Origin: Sphingobacteriales bacterium
GTDB taxonomy: Bacteria; Bacteroidota; Bacteroidia; Chitinophagales; Chitinophagaceae
Direction of reading: 5' to 3'
Assembly: GCA_023251215.1 (NCBI GenBank)
Contig: JAHEZF010000002.1
Coordinates: 1 to 23,371 of the forward strand
Length of the DNA: 23,371 bases
Of this stretch, positions 14,680 through 21,816 are shown in pieces. Numbering within the stretch: position 1 is the stretch's first letter; each line of letters opens with the position of its first letter. The notes below the pieces were generated by a model that worked only from the letters and a program-made list of their open reading frames with translations, was not told where the DNA came from and made no database searches. The position numbers and the translations under genes were made by a program.

Positions 14680-15447
14680 ATGGAGTATGCTGTTATCGCA
14701 GTACCTGCTGCACCGGTTCGCAGAAAAGCCCGTCACCAGGTCGAAATGGTGAACCAGCTGTTATTTGGTGAAGCTGTAAAAGTGCTGAAGACAAGAGGAA
14801 ATTTATGGGTGAAGGTGCGTAGTCTTCATGATGGTTATGAAGGCTGGATGACCAGGACTTTAATAGAACCGGTTGAAGAACTTCCTGCTCTGGCAGTAAA
14901 CGAATTTGTAACCACTGACCTGATAAGTACCCTTTTAATCAATGATAAGACTATGCAAATACCGGCGGGAGCATCCTTACCGGGTTTTGCAGATAGTAAG
15001 GGAAACCTGGGCAAGCTTTCATACAGTTTTACCGGAAATTATTTGAAAAGGCATGAGCAACAACCCGGGGCCCAGTTGCTTAAACTTTTTACGTTAAACT
15101 GGCTGAATGTACCTTATATGTGGGGTGGACGTACGCCATTGGGTGTTGACTGCAGCGGATTTGTACAGGTAAATTATAAAATGATGGGCATTGACCTGCC
15201 ACGTGATGCCTGGCAACAGGCACAGGAAGGCAAACCGGTAAAAAAATTAAAAGAGGCACAGGCCGGCGACCTTGTTTTTTTTGATGATAAAGATGAGATC
15301 GTTCATGTAGGGATTCTGCTAAGTAATGAACAGATCATTCATGCATCGGGTAAAGTAAGGATTGATACGATGGATAAGAAGGGAATTATTAATGTGGATA
15401 CCGGTAAAAGAACACACCGGCTGGAAGCGATAAGGAGAGTTTGGTAG
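14680..15447 (+). CDS. SH3-domain NlpC/P60 peptidase (C40 family, YkfC-like)
   Basis: A 255-aa cysteine peptidase. One SH3-like domain occupies about 1-65 (VIAVPAAPVRRKARHQVEMV, then LWVKVRSLHDGYEGWMTRTL), a second SH3-like segment about 70-125, and the NlpC/P60 domain about 130-255. Catalytic Cys158 is in GVDCSGFVQ, His209 in IVHVGILL, and the third polar residue is His221 in QIIHASGKV. The layout matches YkfC-type gamma-D-glutamyl-L-diamino-acid endopeptidases, which need a free L-Ala terminus. There is no signal peptide, which fits cytoplasmic cleavage of murein peptides during recycling rather than wall hydrolysis. The final residues RLEAIRRVW are the family's usual ending. It is convergent with the TSUP gene, 4 nt apart. 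Confidence 0.9.
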   Translation: MEYAVIAVPAAPVRRKARHQVEMVNQLLFGEAVKVLKTRGNLWVKVRSLHDGYEGWMTRTLIEPVEELPALAVNEFVTTDLISTLLINDKTMQIPAGASLPGFADSKGNLGKLSYSFTGNYLKRHEQQPGAQLLKLFTLNWLNVPYMWGGRTPLGVDCSGFVQVNYKMMGIDLPRDAWQQAQEGKPVKKLKEAQAGDLVFFDDKDEIVHVGILLSNEQIIHASGKVRIDTMDKKGIINVDTGKRTHRLEAIRRVW

Positions 15448-15451
15448 TTAT

Positions 15452-15895
15452 CTAAGCAAATATTCCCTTTACCCATCTTACAATGGCCGAATCCCACTCC
15501 AGCATTTTAAAAGCGGTATAAAACAGTATGACTGCAAATATCTTTTTCAACATTTCTTTGTCAATCTTTAAAGCAATACTGCTGCCTGCATAACTACCCA
15601 CTACAAATCCAATAGCAAGGATGCCGATCACTTTAAAACTAATTGGCGTGCCTGCTTTATTGCATTCATAATAATACTTCAGGAAACCAAGGAGTACAAC
15701 AGGGAAAGTCAATACTCCCAACGACATTCCCTGTGCCTGGTGTTGTGTATAATTTAAAAATAAAACCATGGCTGGCACCAGGATGATGCCGCCGCCTACG
15801 CCTACCAGGCCGCTCAACATTCCCGCAGCAAGCCCGATCAGGATGATGGTGATCACTAGTTGCGCTGTCATATTTTTTTGTTGATTAAGGTTCAT
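15452..15895 (-). CDS. Half-size TSUP (TauE/SafE) family membrane protein
   Basis: 147 aa from the ATG at 15895, or 139 aa from the ATG at 15871. Four membrane helices are visible. The first is LVITIILIGLAAGMLSGLVGVGGGIILVPAMVLFL, with the GLVGVGGGxxxVP signature of TSUP transporters. Then come GMSLGVLTFPVVLLGFLKYYY, VIGILAIGFVVGSYAGSSIA and a last helix KKIFAVILFYTAFKML. Full-length TSUP proteins have about 250 residues and 7-8 helices made of two such repeats, so this is a single repeat that would have to dimerise. TSUP members export sulfite, sulfoacetate or related anions; the substrate here is unknown. The start lies 3 nt after the pyrophosphatase stop, so the two genes form an operon. 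Confidence 0.87.
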   Translation of the reverse strand: MNLNQQKNMTAQLVITIILIGLAAGMLSGLVGVGGGIILVPAMVLFLNYTQHQAQGMSLGVLTFPVVLLGFLKYYYECNKAGTPISFKVIGILAIGFVVGSYAGSSIALKIDKEMLKKIFAVILFYTAFKMLEWDSAIVRWVKGIFA

Positions 15896-15898
15896 GGA

Positions 15899-16441
15899 TC
15901 ATTTTTTAAAATTCTCTTTATATAAAGCAATGGCCTCTTCAATGATCTTGCAGGCCGTGGCCTTATCCTGGAAATTATCAATTTCCACTTTTTTATTCTC
16001 CAGCACTTTGTATTGCTCAAAAAAATTCCTTAGTTCCAGTAAAAAATGCTGGGGCAACTCTTCCATTTTAGTAATATGATTTACCGAAGGATCTTTGGCC
16101 GCCACGGCAATGATCTTATCATCCGGGATGCCATTGTCAATCATCTGCATATTGCCGATCACCGTTGCTTCAACAAGGCATAGCGACTGAACAGATTGGG
16201 AACAGATGACTAAAATATCCAGCGGATCATTATCCCGTGCCAGTGTTTGCGGAATAAAGCCATAATTGATGGGATAATGAAAGGAAGAATAGATCACCCT
16301 GTCCAATCTCAATAGCCCGGTAGCTTTGTCCACTTCATATTTTGATCTTGATCCCTGTGGTATCTCGATCAGGGCATTTACTTTTGCCGGTGCGTTTTCA
16401 CCGTAATGAACTCCATGCCAGGGATGATTAACGGTTAACAT
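15899..16441 (-). CDS. ppa: Inorganic pyrophosphatase (family I)
   Basis: A 180-aa cytoplasmic enzyme hydrolysing PPi to phosphate with Mg2+. Family I signature residues are present: ALIEIPQGSRSKYEVDKATG (23-42) with the catalytic Glu, Lys and Arg residues; YPINYGFIPQTLARDNDPLD (56-75) including the D-x-D-P-x-D metal site at 70-75; and AVAAKDPSVNHI further on. Length is normal for bacterial family I enzymes. The ATG at 16441 is immediately preceded by a 49-nt array of heptanucleotide repeats, so the translation initiation region consists of repeat sequence and lacks a Shine-Dalgarno. It is followed after 3 nt by the half-size TSUP gene. Confidence 0.96.
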   Translation of the reverse strand: MLTVNHPWHGVHYGENAPAKVNALIEIPQGSRSKYEVDKATGLLRLDRVIYSSFHYPINYGFIPQTLARDNDPLDILVICSQSVQSLCLVEATVIGNMQMIDNGIPDDKIIAVAAKDPSVNHITKMEELPQHFLLELRNFFEQYKVLENKKVEIDNFQDKATACKIIEEAIALYKENFKK

Positions 16442-16490
16442 GTTGCTGGTTACTGGTTTCTGGTTGCTTGTACCTTGTGCCTTGTTCCTT
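16442..16490. repeat. Seven tandem heptanucleotide units GTNNCTK abutting the ppa start
   Basis: On the plus strand seven consecutive 7-nt units fit GT-NN-CT-K. NN is TG, TA, TT, TG, AC, GC, TC in order; K is G in the first three and T in the last four. On the minus (coding) strand the array reads as (A/C)AGNNAC units and ends exactly at the ppa ATG. Units share a frame and fixed positions but no two adjacent units are identical. Confidence 0.85.
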
Positions 16491-16559
16491 AACTTTTATT
16501 TCTTCGGTTTGTAATATAAACAATGCCTCCACCTGGACCTTCCAGAAAAATATTTTTGA

Positions 16560-17015
16560 TCATTTATAATAACGGGTTGTGTCCATATCATGTTCATACA
16601 GGTACTTCAGGTCAATGAGCCACTCATCATTTACTTTCAGCACTTTTAACGTATCATGATCGTTCTTAAAGGAGTTGGAAAAAATAACAATCGTGGTGGA
16701 ATCATTCACCGGCTCCACTTTATGAATATTGATGGATGAACCGCGGTAACCATTCTTTGTATCCGCATCTGTTTTCCGGTAACTGCGTTCGGCGGCATCC
16801 ATGTATTGTATATTGGATGAATCGGGTAATAAATAAGTTCTCGCCTCGTCAAACTTTCCGTCTAATGCAGACCGGATAAAATCTCTTGCCGCATCAATAT
16901 CATTTTCCGGCTTACCGGGTGATTGGTTACTGGTGCAGGCACAAAAAGAAAGAAACAAGAATAAAATCCCCCCGATAACTATCGGGGCTATCGGGATGAA
17001 ACGGTATCCATTCAT
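16560..17015 (-). CDS. Small lipoprotein with NTF2/DUF4878-like domain
   Basis: 151 aa. The N-terminus is a long hydrophobic signal (RFIPIAPIVIGGILFLFLSF) leading to Cys25/Cys27 in SFCACTSN; Cys27 with -1 Ala is the likelier lipidation site, although the lipobox is imperfect. After a linker, residues about 40-145 have the helix then beta-sheet order of DUF4878/NTF2-like proteins: AARDFIRSALDGKFDEARTY, YLLPDS, SINIHKVEPVNDSTTIVIF, KNDHDTLKVLKVNDEWLIDL. The W-L-I-D-L end is typical. Such proteins probably bind ligands or are structural; no function is known. Residues 7-16 of the signal (IPIAPIVIGG) are encoded by a palindromic element (16970-16995). It starts 30 nt downstream of phoH on the same strand. 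Confidence 0.8.
   Translation of the reverse strand: MNGYRFIPIAPIVIGGILFLFLSFCACTSNQSPGKPENDIDAARDFIRSALDGKFDEARTYLLPDSSNIQYMDAAERSYRKTDADTKNGYRGSSINIHKVEPVNDSTTIVIFSNSFKNDHDTLKVLKVNDEWLIDLKYLYEHDMDTTRYYK
16970..16995. repeat. Palindromic element CCCCGATAACTATCGGGG plus half copy
   Basis: 8-bp arms CCCCGATA/TATCGGGG around AC (16970-16987), followed by an overlapping extra half site GCTATCGGG (16987-16995). It is the same element as at 12189-12206 and lies in the signal-peptide codons of the small lipoprotein gene, reading as IPIAPIVIGG. Confidence 0.8.
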
Positions 17016-17045
17016 TCCTGCAAAATAATAAATCTTTGGATGCGC

Positions 17046-18050
17046 TTATTGTTTATCCTTCTTTGAATGATCCCCGTCACTACGAGGCGGGTTTTCTTTT
17101 TCATGTTCTCTGGTATAAGCACGGAGTATTTGTTTCACCATGCGGTGACGCACCACGTCTTCTTCATCCAGTTCAATATGTGCAATGCCATCAATATTTT
17201 TCAGAATGCGGACAGCTGTCAACAGGCCACTACGCTGATGCCTGGGCAGGTCCACCTGAGTCACGTCGCCATTAATGATGGCTTTGGCATTGGGGCCAAT
17301 ACGGGTCAGAAACATTTTTATCTGCAGGTCAGTGGCATTCTGCGCTTCATCCAGTATGATAAAAGCATTGTCCAGTGTGCGGCCACGCATATAAGCAAGC
17401 GGAGCTATTTCAATAGTTCTTGTGGTCATGTAATAACCGAGCTTATCAGCAGGGATCATATCATCCAGCGCATCATATAAAGGGCGCAGGTAAGGATCAA
17501 TTTTTTCTTTCAGATCACCGGGCAGGAAACCGAGATTTTCTCCGGCTTCCACGGCAGGCCTTGTCAGTATGATCTTCTTTACCTGTTTATTCTTTAATGC
17601 CCTGACCGCAATGGCAACAGCAGTATAAGTTTTACCGGTACCTGCAGGGCCTATGGCAAAAACAACATCATTCTTTTCGGCTTCATGTACCAGTTTTTTC
17701 TGGTTGGCGGTTCTGGCCCTTACCGATTTTCCATTGGGACCAAATACAAGCACATCATTGGGATTGTGTTCTGTAAAATGATCCACCGTTTCGGCATCAT
17801 CGCCACCAAGCACCTGCTCAAAATAATTTTCACTCATGTGGCCGTTCCGCTCCAGGTACGATACAATGAGTTCGATCTTTTCCCGGGCATTCTCAATCTG
17901 CTCAGGGGCGCCACTCAACTTAAGCTTTGTGCCGCGGGAGAGAATCTTCAGCAGGGGAAATTTCTTTTTGAGGATGTCTAGTTTACCGTTATTTACGCCG
18001 AAAAACTCAATAGGGTTTACGGTTTCGAGGTTGATGATAGTGTCTGTCAA
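17046..18050 (-). CDS. PhoH family ATPase (PhoH-like/YbeZ)
   Basis: A 334-aa cytoplasmic protein. Residues about 10-70 form a KH-like N-terminal domain ([20 protein letters not shown], then [20 protein letters not shown]). The PhoH ATPase core follows: Walker A GPAGTGKT at 134-141, the conserved [39 protein letters not shown] with Walker B Asp234/Glu235, the sensor region [20 protein letters not shown], and [10 protein letters not shown]. The tail is charged ([16 protein letters not shown]). YbeZ-type proteins associate with YbeY and ribosome/RNA metabolism, which is family knowledge. The start is a TTG at 18050: an in-frame TGA lies three codons upstream and the sequence [18 protein letters not shown] matches the conserved N-terminus. 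The leader holds three hairpins. Confidence 0.94.
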   Translation of the reverse strand: MTDTIINLETVNPIEFFGVNNGKLDILKKKFPLLKILSRGTKLKLSGAPEQIENAREKIELIVSYLERNGHMSENYFEQVLGGDDAETVDHFTEHNPNDVLVFGPNGKSVRARTANQKKLVHEAEKNDVVFAIGPAGTGKTYTAVAIAVRALKNKQVKKIILTRPAVEAGENLGFLPGDLKEKIDPYLRPLYDALDDMIPADKLGYYMTTRTIEIAPLAYMRGRTLDNAFIILDEAQNATDLQIKMFLTRIGPNAKAIINGDVTQVDLPRHQRSGLLTAVRILKNIDGIAHIELDEEDVVRHRMVKQILRAYTREHEKENPPRSDGDHSKKDKQ

Positions 18051-18085
18051 ATCACATCAATTTTAATTGGTTCCTGTTCCTTTAT

Positions 18086-18109
18086 CATGGTGAGCGGAGC
18101 CGAACCATG
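18086..18109. repeat. Hairpin with TGAGCGGAGC core
   Basis: Arms CATGGT and ACCATG enclose GAGCGGAGCCGA. The TGAGCGNAGC core recurs at 23287-23296 inside another short-stem hairpin (23280-23302), where the arm sequence is different. Confidence 0.6.
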
Positions 18110-18151
18110 TTTCACTAAGCCGGCGAAGAGTGGTACCGGATTACTATGCGT

Positions 18152-18171
18152 CTTCTGACCATTTTCAGAAG
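18152..18171. repeat. 7-bp perfect hairpin
   Basis: CTTCTGA and TCAGAAG separated by six bases. No T run follows on either strand. It lies in the predicted phoH leader. Confidence 0.55.
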
Positions 18172-18189
18172 CTTACCCTTCCTTCTTTG

Positions 18190-18215
18190 TGCTACGAAGC
18201 CTTGGCGAAGTAGCA
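18190..18215. repeat. Hairpin TGCTAC/GTAGCA with CGAAG-type loop
   Basis: 6-bp arms enclose a 14-base segment beginning and ending with GAA and carrying GCC-TT-GGC. The layout of a variable outer stem with a symmetric inner core resembles a dispersed palindromic repeat. Confidence 0.6.
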
Positions 18216-18220
18216 TTTAT

Positions 18221-18228
18221 CAAATATA
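18221..18228 (-). promoter_or_regulatory. Candidate -7 box for phoH
   Basis: TATATTTG on the minus strand matches TAnnTTTG. No clear -33 partner is seen. It would give a leader of about 160 nt containing all three hairpins. Confidence 0.35.
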
Positions 18229-18364
18229 ACCTATGACAGTTATTATATCCTAAAGTTACTTATTAACAACTGTGAAAAGAATTTTTTCTGATGAAAATCT
18301 AGTTAATCATCTTTTATGTATTGTGCCTCTGACATAAATCATTTCATTCAATACCCAATATCAG

Positions 18365-18393
18365 TTGAATGGCAGCAGTATTAAATACCTTTG
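18365..18393 (+). promoter_or_regulatory. Promoter giving a probable leaderless hemerythrin transcript
   Basis: TTG at 18365-18367, an 18-nt spacer and TACCTTTG at 18386-18393, an exact TAnnTTTG. The ATG at 18398 starts 5 nt after the box, where transcription initiation is expected. Confidence 0.6.
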
Positions 18394-18397
18394 TTCA

Positions 18398-18880
18398 ATG
18401 TCAGAAGATATAGAACCCATTAAAAGAAGTAAAGAATTAGCCCCGTTAAGCCGTGAACATCACGACGGATTATTATTTGCATGGAGGTTGAAAGAGGGAT
18501 TAAAACTGAAATCAGCTGTTGGTAAAATGAAAGAATACACCTCCTGGTACTGGCAGCAACACATCAAGCCCCATTTTTTCCAGGAAGAAAAAATATTGCT
18601 GCCTTATTTGCCTTCGGATCATCCTATGGCCTTGCAGTTGAAAGAAGAACATGACCTGATAAGAGAATTCATTATAAGTCTTGACCAGGAAGCTGACAGG
18701 GGAACACTTGCCCGGTTGGCTGATTTGGTAAATGATCATATCCGTTTTGAAGAACGGCAGCTCTTTCCTTTTTTGGAGCAAACACTTCCTGCTGAAGATC
18801 TAAAGAAAATATATGACCAATTAGAAGAGCATCCTGTTTGTCCGGGTATATGGAAAGATGAGTTTTGGGTGAGAATGTAA
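18398..18880 (+). CDS. Hemerythrin-like (HHE) domain protein
   Basis: A 160-aa cytoplasmic four-helix bundle. The candidate di-iron ligands are His21/His22 (LSREHHDGLL), His55 and His59 with Glu63 (WYWQQHIKPHFFQEEKILLP), His85 (LKEEHDLIREF), and His114 with Glu118 (VNDHIRFEERQLFPFLE). The spacing fits the HHE cation-binding family (PF01814). Members bind O2 or NO, or act in iron-sulfur repair; none of these can be chosen from sequence alone. I start at the ATG at 18398, not at the one 11 codons earlier, because the earlier one overlaps the promoter's -33 to -7 region. The C-terminus HPVCPGIWKDEFWVRM holds one cysteine. It stands alone, with 253 bp before the next gene. Confidence 0.9.
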   Translation: MSEDIEPIKRSKELAPLSREHHDGLLFAWRLKEGLKLKSAVGKMKEYTSWYWQQHIKPHFFQEEKILLPYLPSDHPMALQLKEEHDLIREFIISLDQEADRGTLARLADLVNDHIRFEERQLFPFLEQTLPAEDLKKIYDQLEEHPVCPGIWKDEFWVRM

Positions 18881-19133
18881 AGAAAGAATGTCTTTAGAGA
18901 TTCAATTTTCTATGATTACAGCATATTCTTCACCGTTTATATTTCAGCACCGGTTTTGCCGATGATGATATGCAACCCTGGTTTTCCGGGAACCATCTCG
19001 TCTGATTGAATTAAGTATCAGAACAGATGCCAGTCATATTTTTTCTGTTAAATAATATGAAAAGATATTTTATATAAGAATTGATGCCGAAGAATGATAA
19101 TTTTTGCATTATAAACAGATTTCACACAAGAAA

Positions 19134-21584
19134 ATGAAGCTTAAGTTTTGTTCCTTATTCTTTACTCTTTTACTGGCAGTGGTTGCTAATGGTCAGCTAT
19201 ATAAAATATCCGGCCTGGTGCTGGATAACAGGAAAGAACCTTTGCCGCTTGCCAGCCTTGAAATAAAAGAATTAAAGAAAGGGTTGGTCAGCAAAGATGA
19301 TGGTTCATACGAGTTTTATCTTGAAAGGGGGAAATACGACCTGGTGATAAGCATGCTGGGTTTTAAAACAAAAATTGTTCCTGTGTATATTAATAATGCA
19401 GATGTAATAGAAAATATTACTCTGGAGACCGATGAGTCTGGCAGCCTGTCGGAAGTAGTTATAAGAGTAAAAGCAAGGGACAGGGCCGAGGAAATAATCA
19501 GGAATGTAATTATGCATAAAGAAAGCATTCTGGATGCCATAGGTCCATATTCCTGCAATGTTTATATTAAAGCTTTTCAGCTTGATTCAGGATTTACAAA
19601 AAAAAAGAATGAGAATGAAGGTGACAATATGGTAAAAGAGAATTATGAGAAAATGTCTCTCGCCGAAGTTTCACTCAGGCTTGATAAAGGAACCGGCGGA
19701 CAGATAAAAGAAGAACGGCTTGGCGTCAATAAAAGAGGAAACACCGAAAACCTTTTTTATTTAACGGCTACAGACGGGGATTTTTATATTTACAACAACA
19801 TGATACAGGCGCCGCCTGTTTCCAAAATACCTTTTGTTTCACCACTCAGTTACAGCGGGATGCTGGCATACAAGTTTAAAACATTGAAAACAGACCGGAA
19901 GCAGAAACCAAAAGTCTATACCATTGCAATAAGACCCCGTCAATTAAGCAATGCTACTATTGAAGGAGAAATAACTATCCAGGACAGTACCTGGAATGTT
20001 ATGAGTGCAGAATTCAGGCTTCCACCTGCCCACATGCCCGAATATGATTACATGGAAGTGAAACAACAGTATGAAAATATAGGCGATAGCGGCCGGATGA
20101 TTACCCGTCAGCAGTTTAATTATTATACCAAAACAAAGAAAGGCAAACTGTACGGAGAGACCACTGCTATTTATTCGGGATATGAGTTAAAGAAGAATTT
20201 CAGGAGAGGATATTTTGGTAATGAAGTAAGCACTACTTCAAAAGAAGCATATGAAAAAGATTCTACCTTTTGGAAATCAGTACGGACAGAACCCTTATCA
20301 CAACAGCAGGCATTGTATGCAAAATACCAGGACAGTATTTACCGGTACATGAGGAGCGAAGCCTATCTCGATTCGATGGACAGGATGCTTAATAAAATAA
20401 CCTGGGAAAAAGCGCTGATCTTCGGGCAGATATTTAATGATCATAAAAAAGAAAGAATGTGGGTACTGCCACCCATCACTTCATTGATCCAACCCATATC
20501 TTTTGGCGGAACCCGGTTAAAAATTGCGGGCGCCTTCCGTAAAACTTTTTCTTCCCGGAAAAATATATCAGTAGAGGGAGATATCAGTTATGGATTCCGT
20601 AACCACGATGTGAACGGCACAGTAGCTTTACGAAGGATGTACAACCCTTTCAGCCGGGGACACTACTCTTTAAAAGCCGGCAGGAATTTTGAATTTATTT
20701 ATCCGGGCGATGCGTGGGTGAATGTGCTGAAGAGAAGCAACATTTATTTAAACAACTCTGTGGAGTTCGGTCATGAAGTTCAGATAGCTAACGGCGTTCA
20801 TCTCTTCAACACTTTTGAAGTGGCTTTTCGCCGTTCGGTAAGCGATTATAAAGTGAGTAATAATGCCGACAGCATATTTGGTATTCCCAATGAGCCGCCT
20901 GTACCATTTGATGCTTATAACGCCACGTATAATGAAATAAAACTTTATTTAACGCCTGCCTTGAAGTATATCAGGGAACCAAAGGAAAAAATAATACTGG
21001 GTTCCAAATGGCCCACCTTTTATGTAATATGGAGAAAGGGCATACCAAAATTATTCTCAAGCAAAATAGATTTTGATTACGTGGAATTTGGATTGATCCA
21101 TCGTATTAACCTTGGAGTAGCTGGTAATACCACTTACATCATTAAGTCAGGCGACTTTTATAATACCAAAGACCTGCGAATAATTGACTATAAATTTATG
21201 CGCCAGGGCGACCCACTTTTTTTCCAGAATCCACAGAAAAATTTCCAGGCGCTGGACTCCACCTTTCCTGTGTTTGACCGCTATTTCCAGGGAAATCTGT
21301 TGCATGAGTTCAATGGGGCATTAATTAATAAGATTCCTTTTCTGAAAAAAATAAAACTGCAGGAAATTGCCGGCGGCGGTTTTTTGATTGCACCTGAAAG
21401 AGACTTTAGATACCTGGAATTTTTTGCCGGAATAGAAAGGGTATTTAAATGGCCTTTTAATCCTTTGGCAAGAGTGAAACTGGGTGTTTATGTAGTAGGC
21501 TCCGTGGCCAATAAATTCAATAATCCTGTTCAGGTTAAAATAGGATTAACTACCTGGGACCGGTTTAGGAATGACTGGCGGTGA
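19134..21584 (+). CDS. DUF5686 outer-membrane protein with carboxypeptidase-regulatory-like domain
   Basis: The start is the ATG at 19134, ten codons inside the open frame, giving signal peptide MKLKFCSLFFTLLLAVVANG and an 816-aa protein. Residues about 22-105 are a CarboxypepD_reg-like sandwich (YKISGLVLDNRKEPLPLASL, GSYEFYLERGKYDLVISMLG). DUF5686 follows: ARDRAEEIIRNVIMHKESIL, GPYSCNVYIKAFQLDSG, a beta-rich middle with TIQDSTWNVMSAEFRLPPAH, and a C-terminal barrel-like part (GFRNHDVNGTVALRRMYNPF, GRNFEFIYPGDAWVNVLKRS, HRINLGVAGNTTYIIKSGDF) ending VQVKIGLTTWDRFRNDWR. The family is confined mainly to Bacteroidota and is probably an outer-membrane beta-barrel. Its function is unknown. TAATTTTTG about 28 nt upstream may be its -7 box. 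Confidence 0.92.
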   Translation: MKLKFCSLFFTLLLAVVANGQLYKISGLVLDNRKEPLPLASLEIKELKKGLVSKDDGSYEFYLERGKYDLVISMLGFKTKIVPVYINNADVIENITLETDESGSLSEVVIRVKARDRAEEIIRNVIMHKESILDAIGPYSCNVYIKAFQLDSGFTKKKNENEGDNMVKENYEKMSLAEVSLRLDKGTGGQIKEERLGVNKRGNTENLFYLTATDGDFYIYNNMIQAPPVSKIPFVSPLSYSGMLAYKFKTLKTDRKQKPKVYTIAIRPRQLSNATIEGEITIQDSTWNVMSAEFRLPPAHMPEYDYMEVKQQYENIGDSGRMITRQQFNYYTKTKKGKLYGETTAIYSGYELKKNFRRGYFGNEVSTTSKEAYEKDSTFWKSVRTEPLSQQQALYAKYQDSIYRYMRSEAYLDSMDRMLNKITWEKALIFGQIFNDHKKERMWVLPPITSLIQPISFGGTRLKIAGAFRKTFSSRKNISVEGDISYGFRNHDVNGTVALRRMYNPFSRGHYSLKAGRNFEFIYPGDAWVNVLKRSNIYLNNSVEFGHEVQIANGVHLFNTFEVAFRRSVSDYKVSNNADSIFGIPNEPPVPFDAYNATYNEIKLYLTPALKYIREPKEKIILGSKWPTFYVIWRKGIPKLFSSKIDFDYVEFGLIHRINLGVAGNTTYIIKSGDFYNTKDLRIIDYKFMRQGDPLFFQNPQKNFQALDSTFPVFDRYFQGNLLHEFNGALINKIPFLKKIKLQEIAGGGFLIAPERDFRYLEFFAGIERVFKWPFNPLARVKLGVYVVGSVANKFNNPVQVKIGLTTWDRFRNDWR

Positions 21585-21601
21585 TTTTGTTTTCTGTTGA
21601 G

Positions 21602-21816
21602 TTATTGGATGAGAAAATTATCCCATATGGCTAAAAGCCAAAGAATAAAACTGCGAGGGCATGCCTCTTTGACTTGAGTAGTAGTGATTGAATAGAATCC
21701 AGCTGTTGGTGACAGCACCGCACAAAGCCCATACACACAGCAACTGCGGCGTAAAGGATTTTTATTTTTTGGGGAAAGCAGTTGTATAACCACCACCAAT
21801 GTTGTCAGCAGTGTTT
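21602..21816. other. Spacer between DUF5686 gene and T9SS cargo gene
   Basis: The two flanking genes converge across this segment. A minus-strand frame (21602-21844, 80 codons) is open and begins with a signal-like MKTLLTTLVVVIQLL. It overlaps the T9SS gene's end by 28 bases and its downstream part (Cys-rich, no domain) looks non-coding, so I do not call it. A small inverted repeat GGTG-ACAG-CACC lies at 21708-21719. Confidence 0.4.

Larger units (their letters stand above)
18051..18397. other. Intergenic region between phoH and hemerythrin gene
   Basis: A 347-bp divergent spacer. It contains three hairpin-forming sequences (18086-18109, 18152-18171, 18190-18215), a minus-strand -7 box for phoH (18221-18228) and a plus-strand promoter directly before the hemerythrin gene (18365-18393). 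No tRNA or plausible small ORF was recognised. Confidence 0.6.

Noticed and set aside
18953..18995. Possible terminator after the hemerythrin gene (CCTGG-TTTT-CCGGG)
   Set aside because: The stem is short and mismatched and no T run follows.
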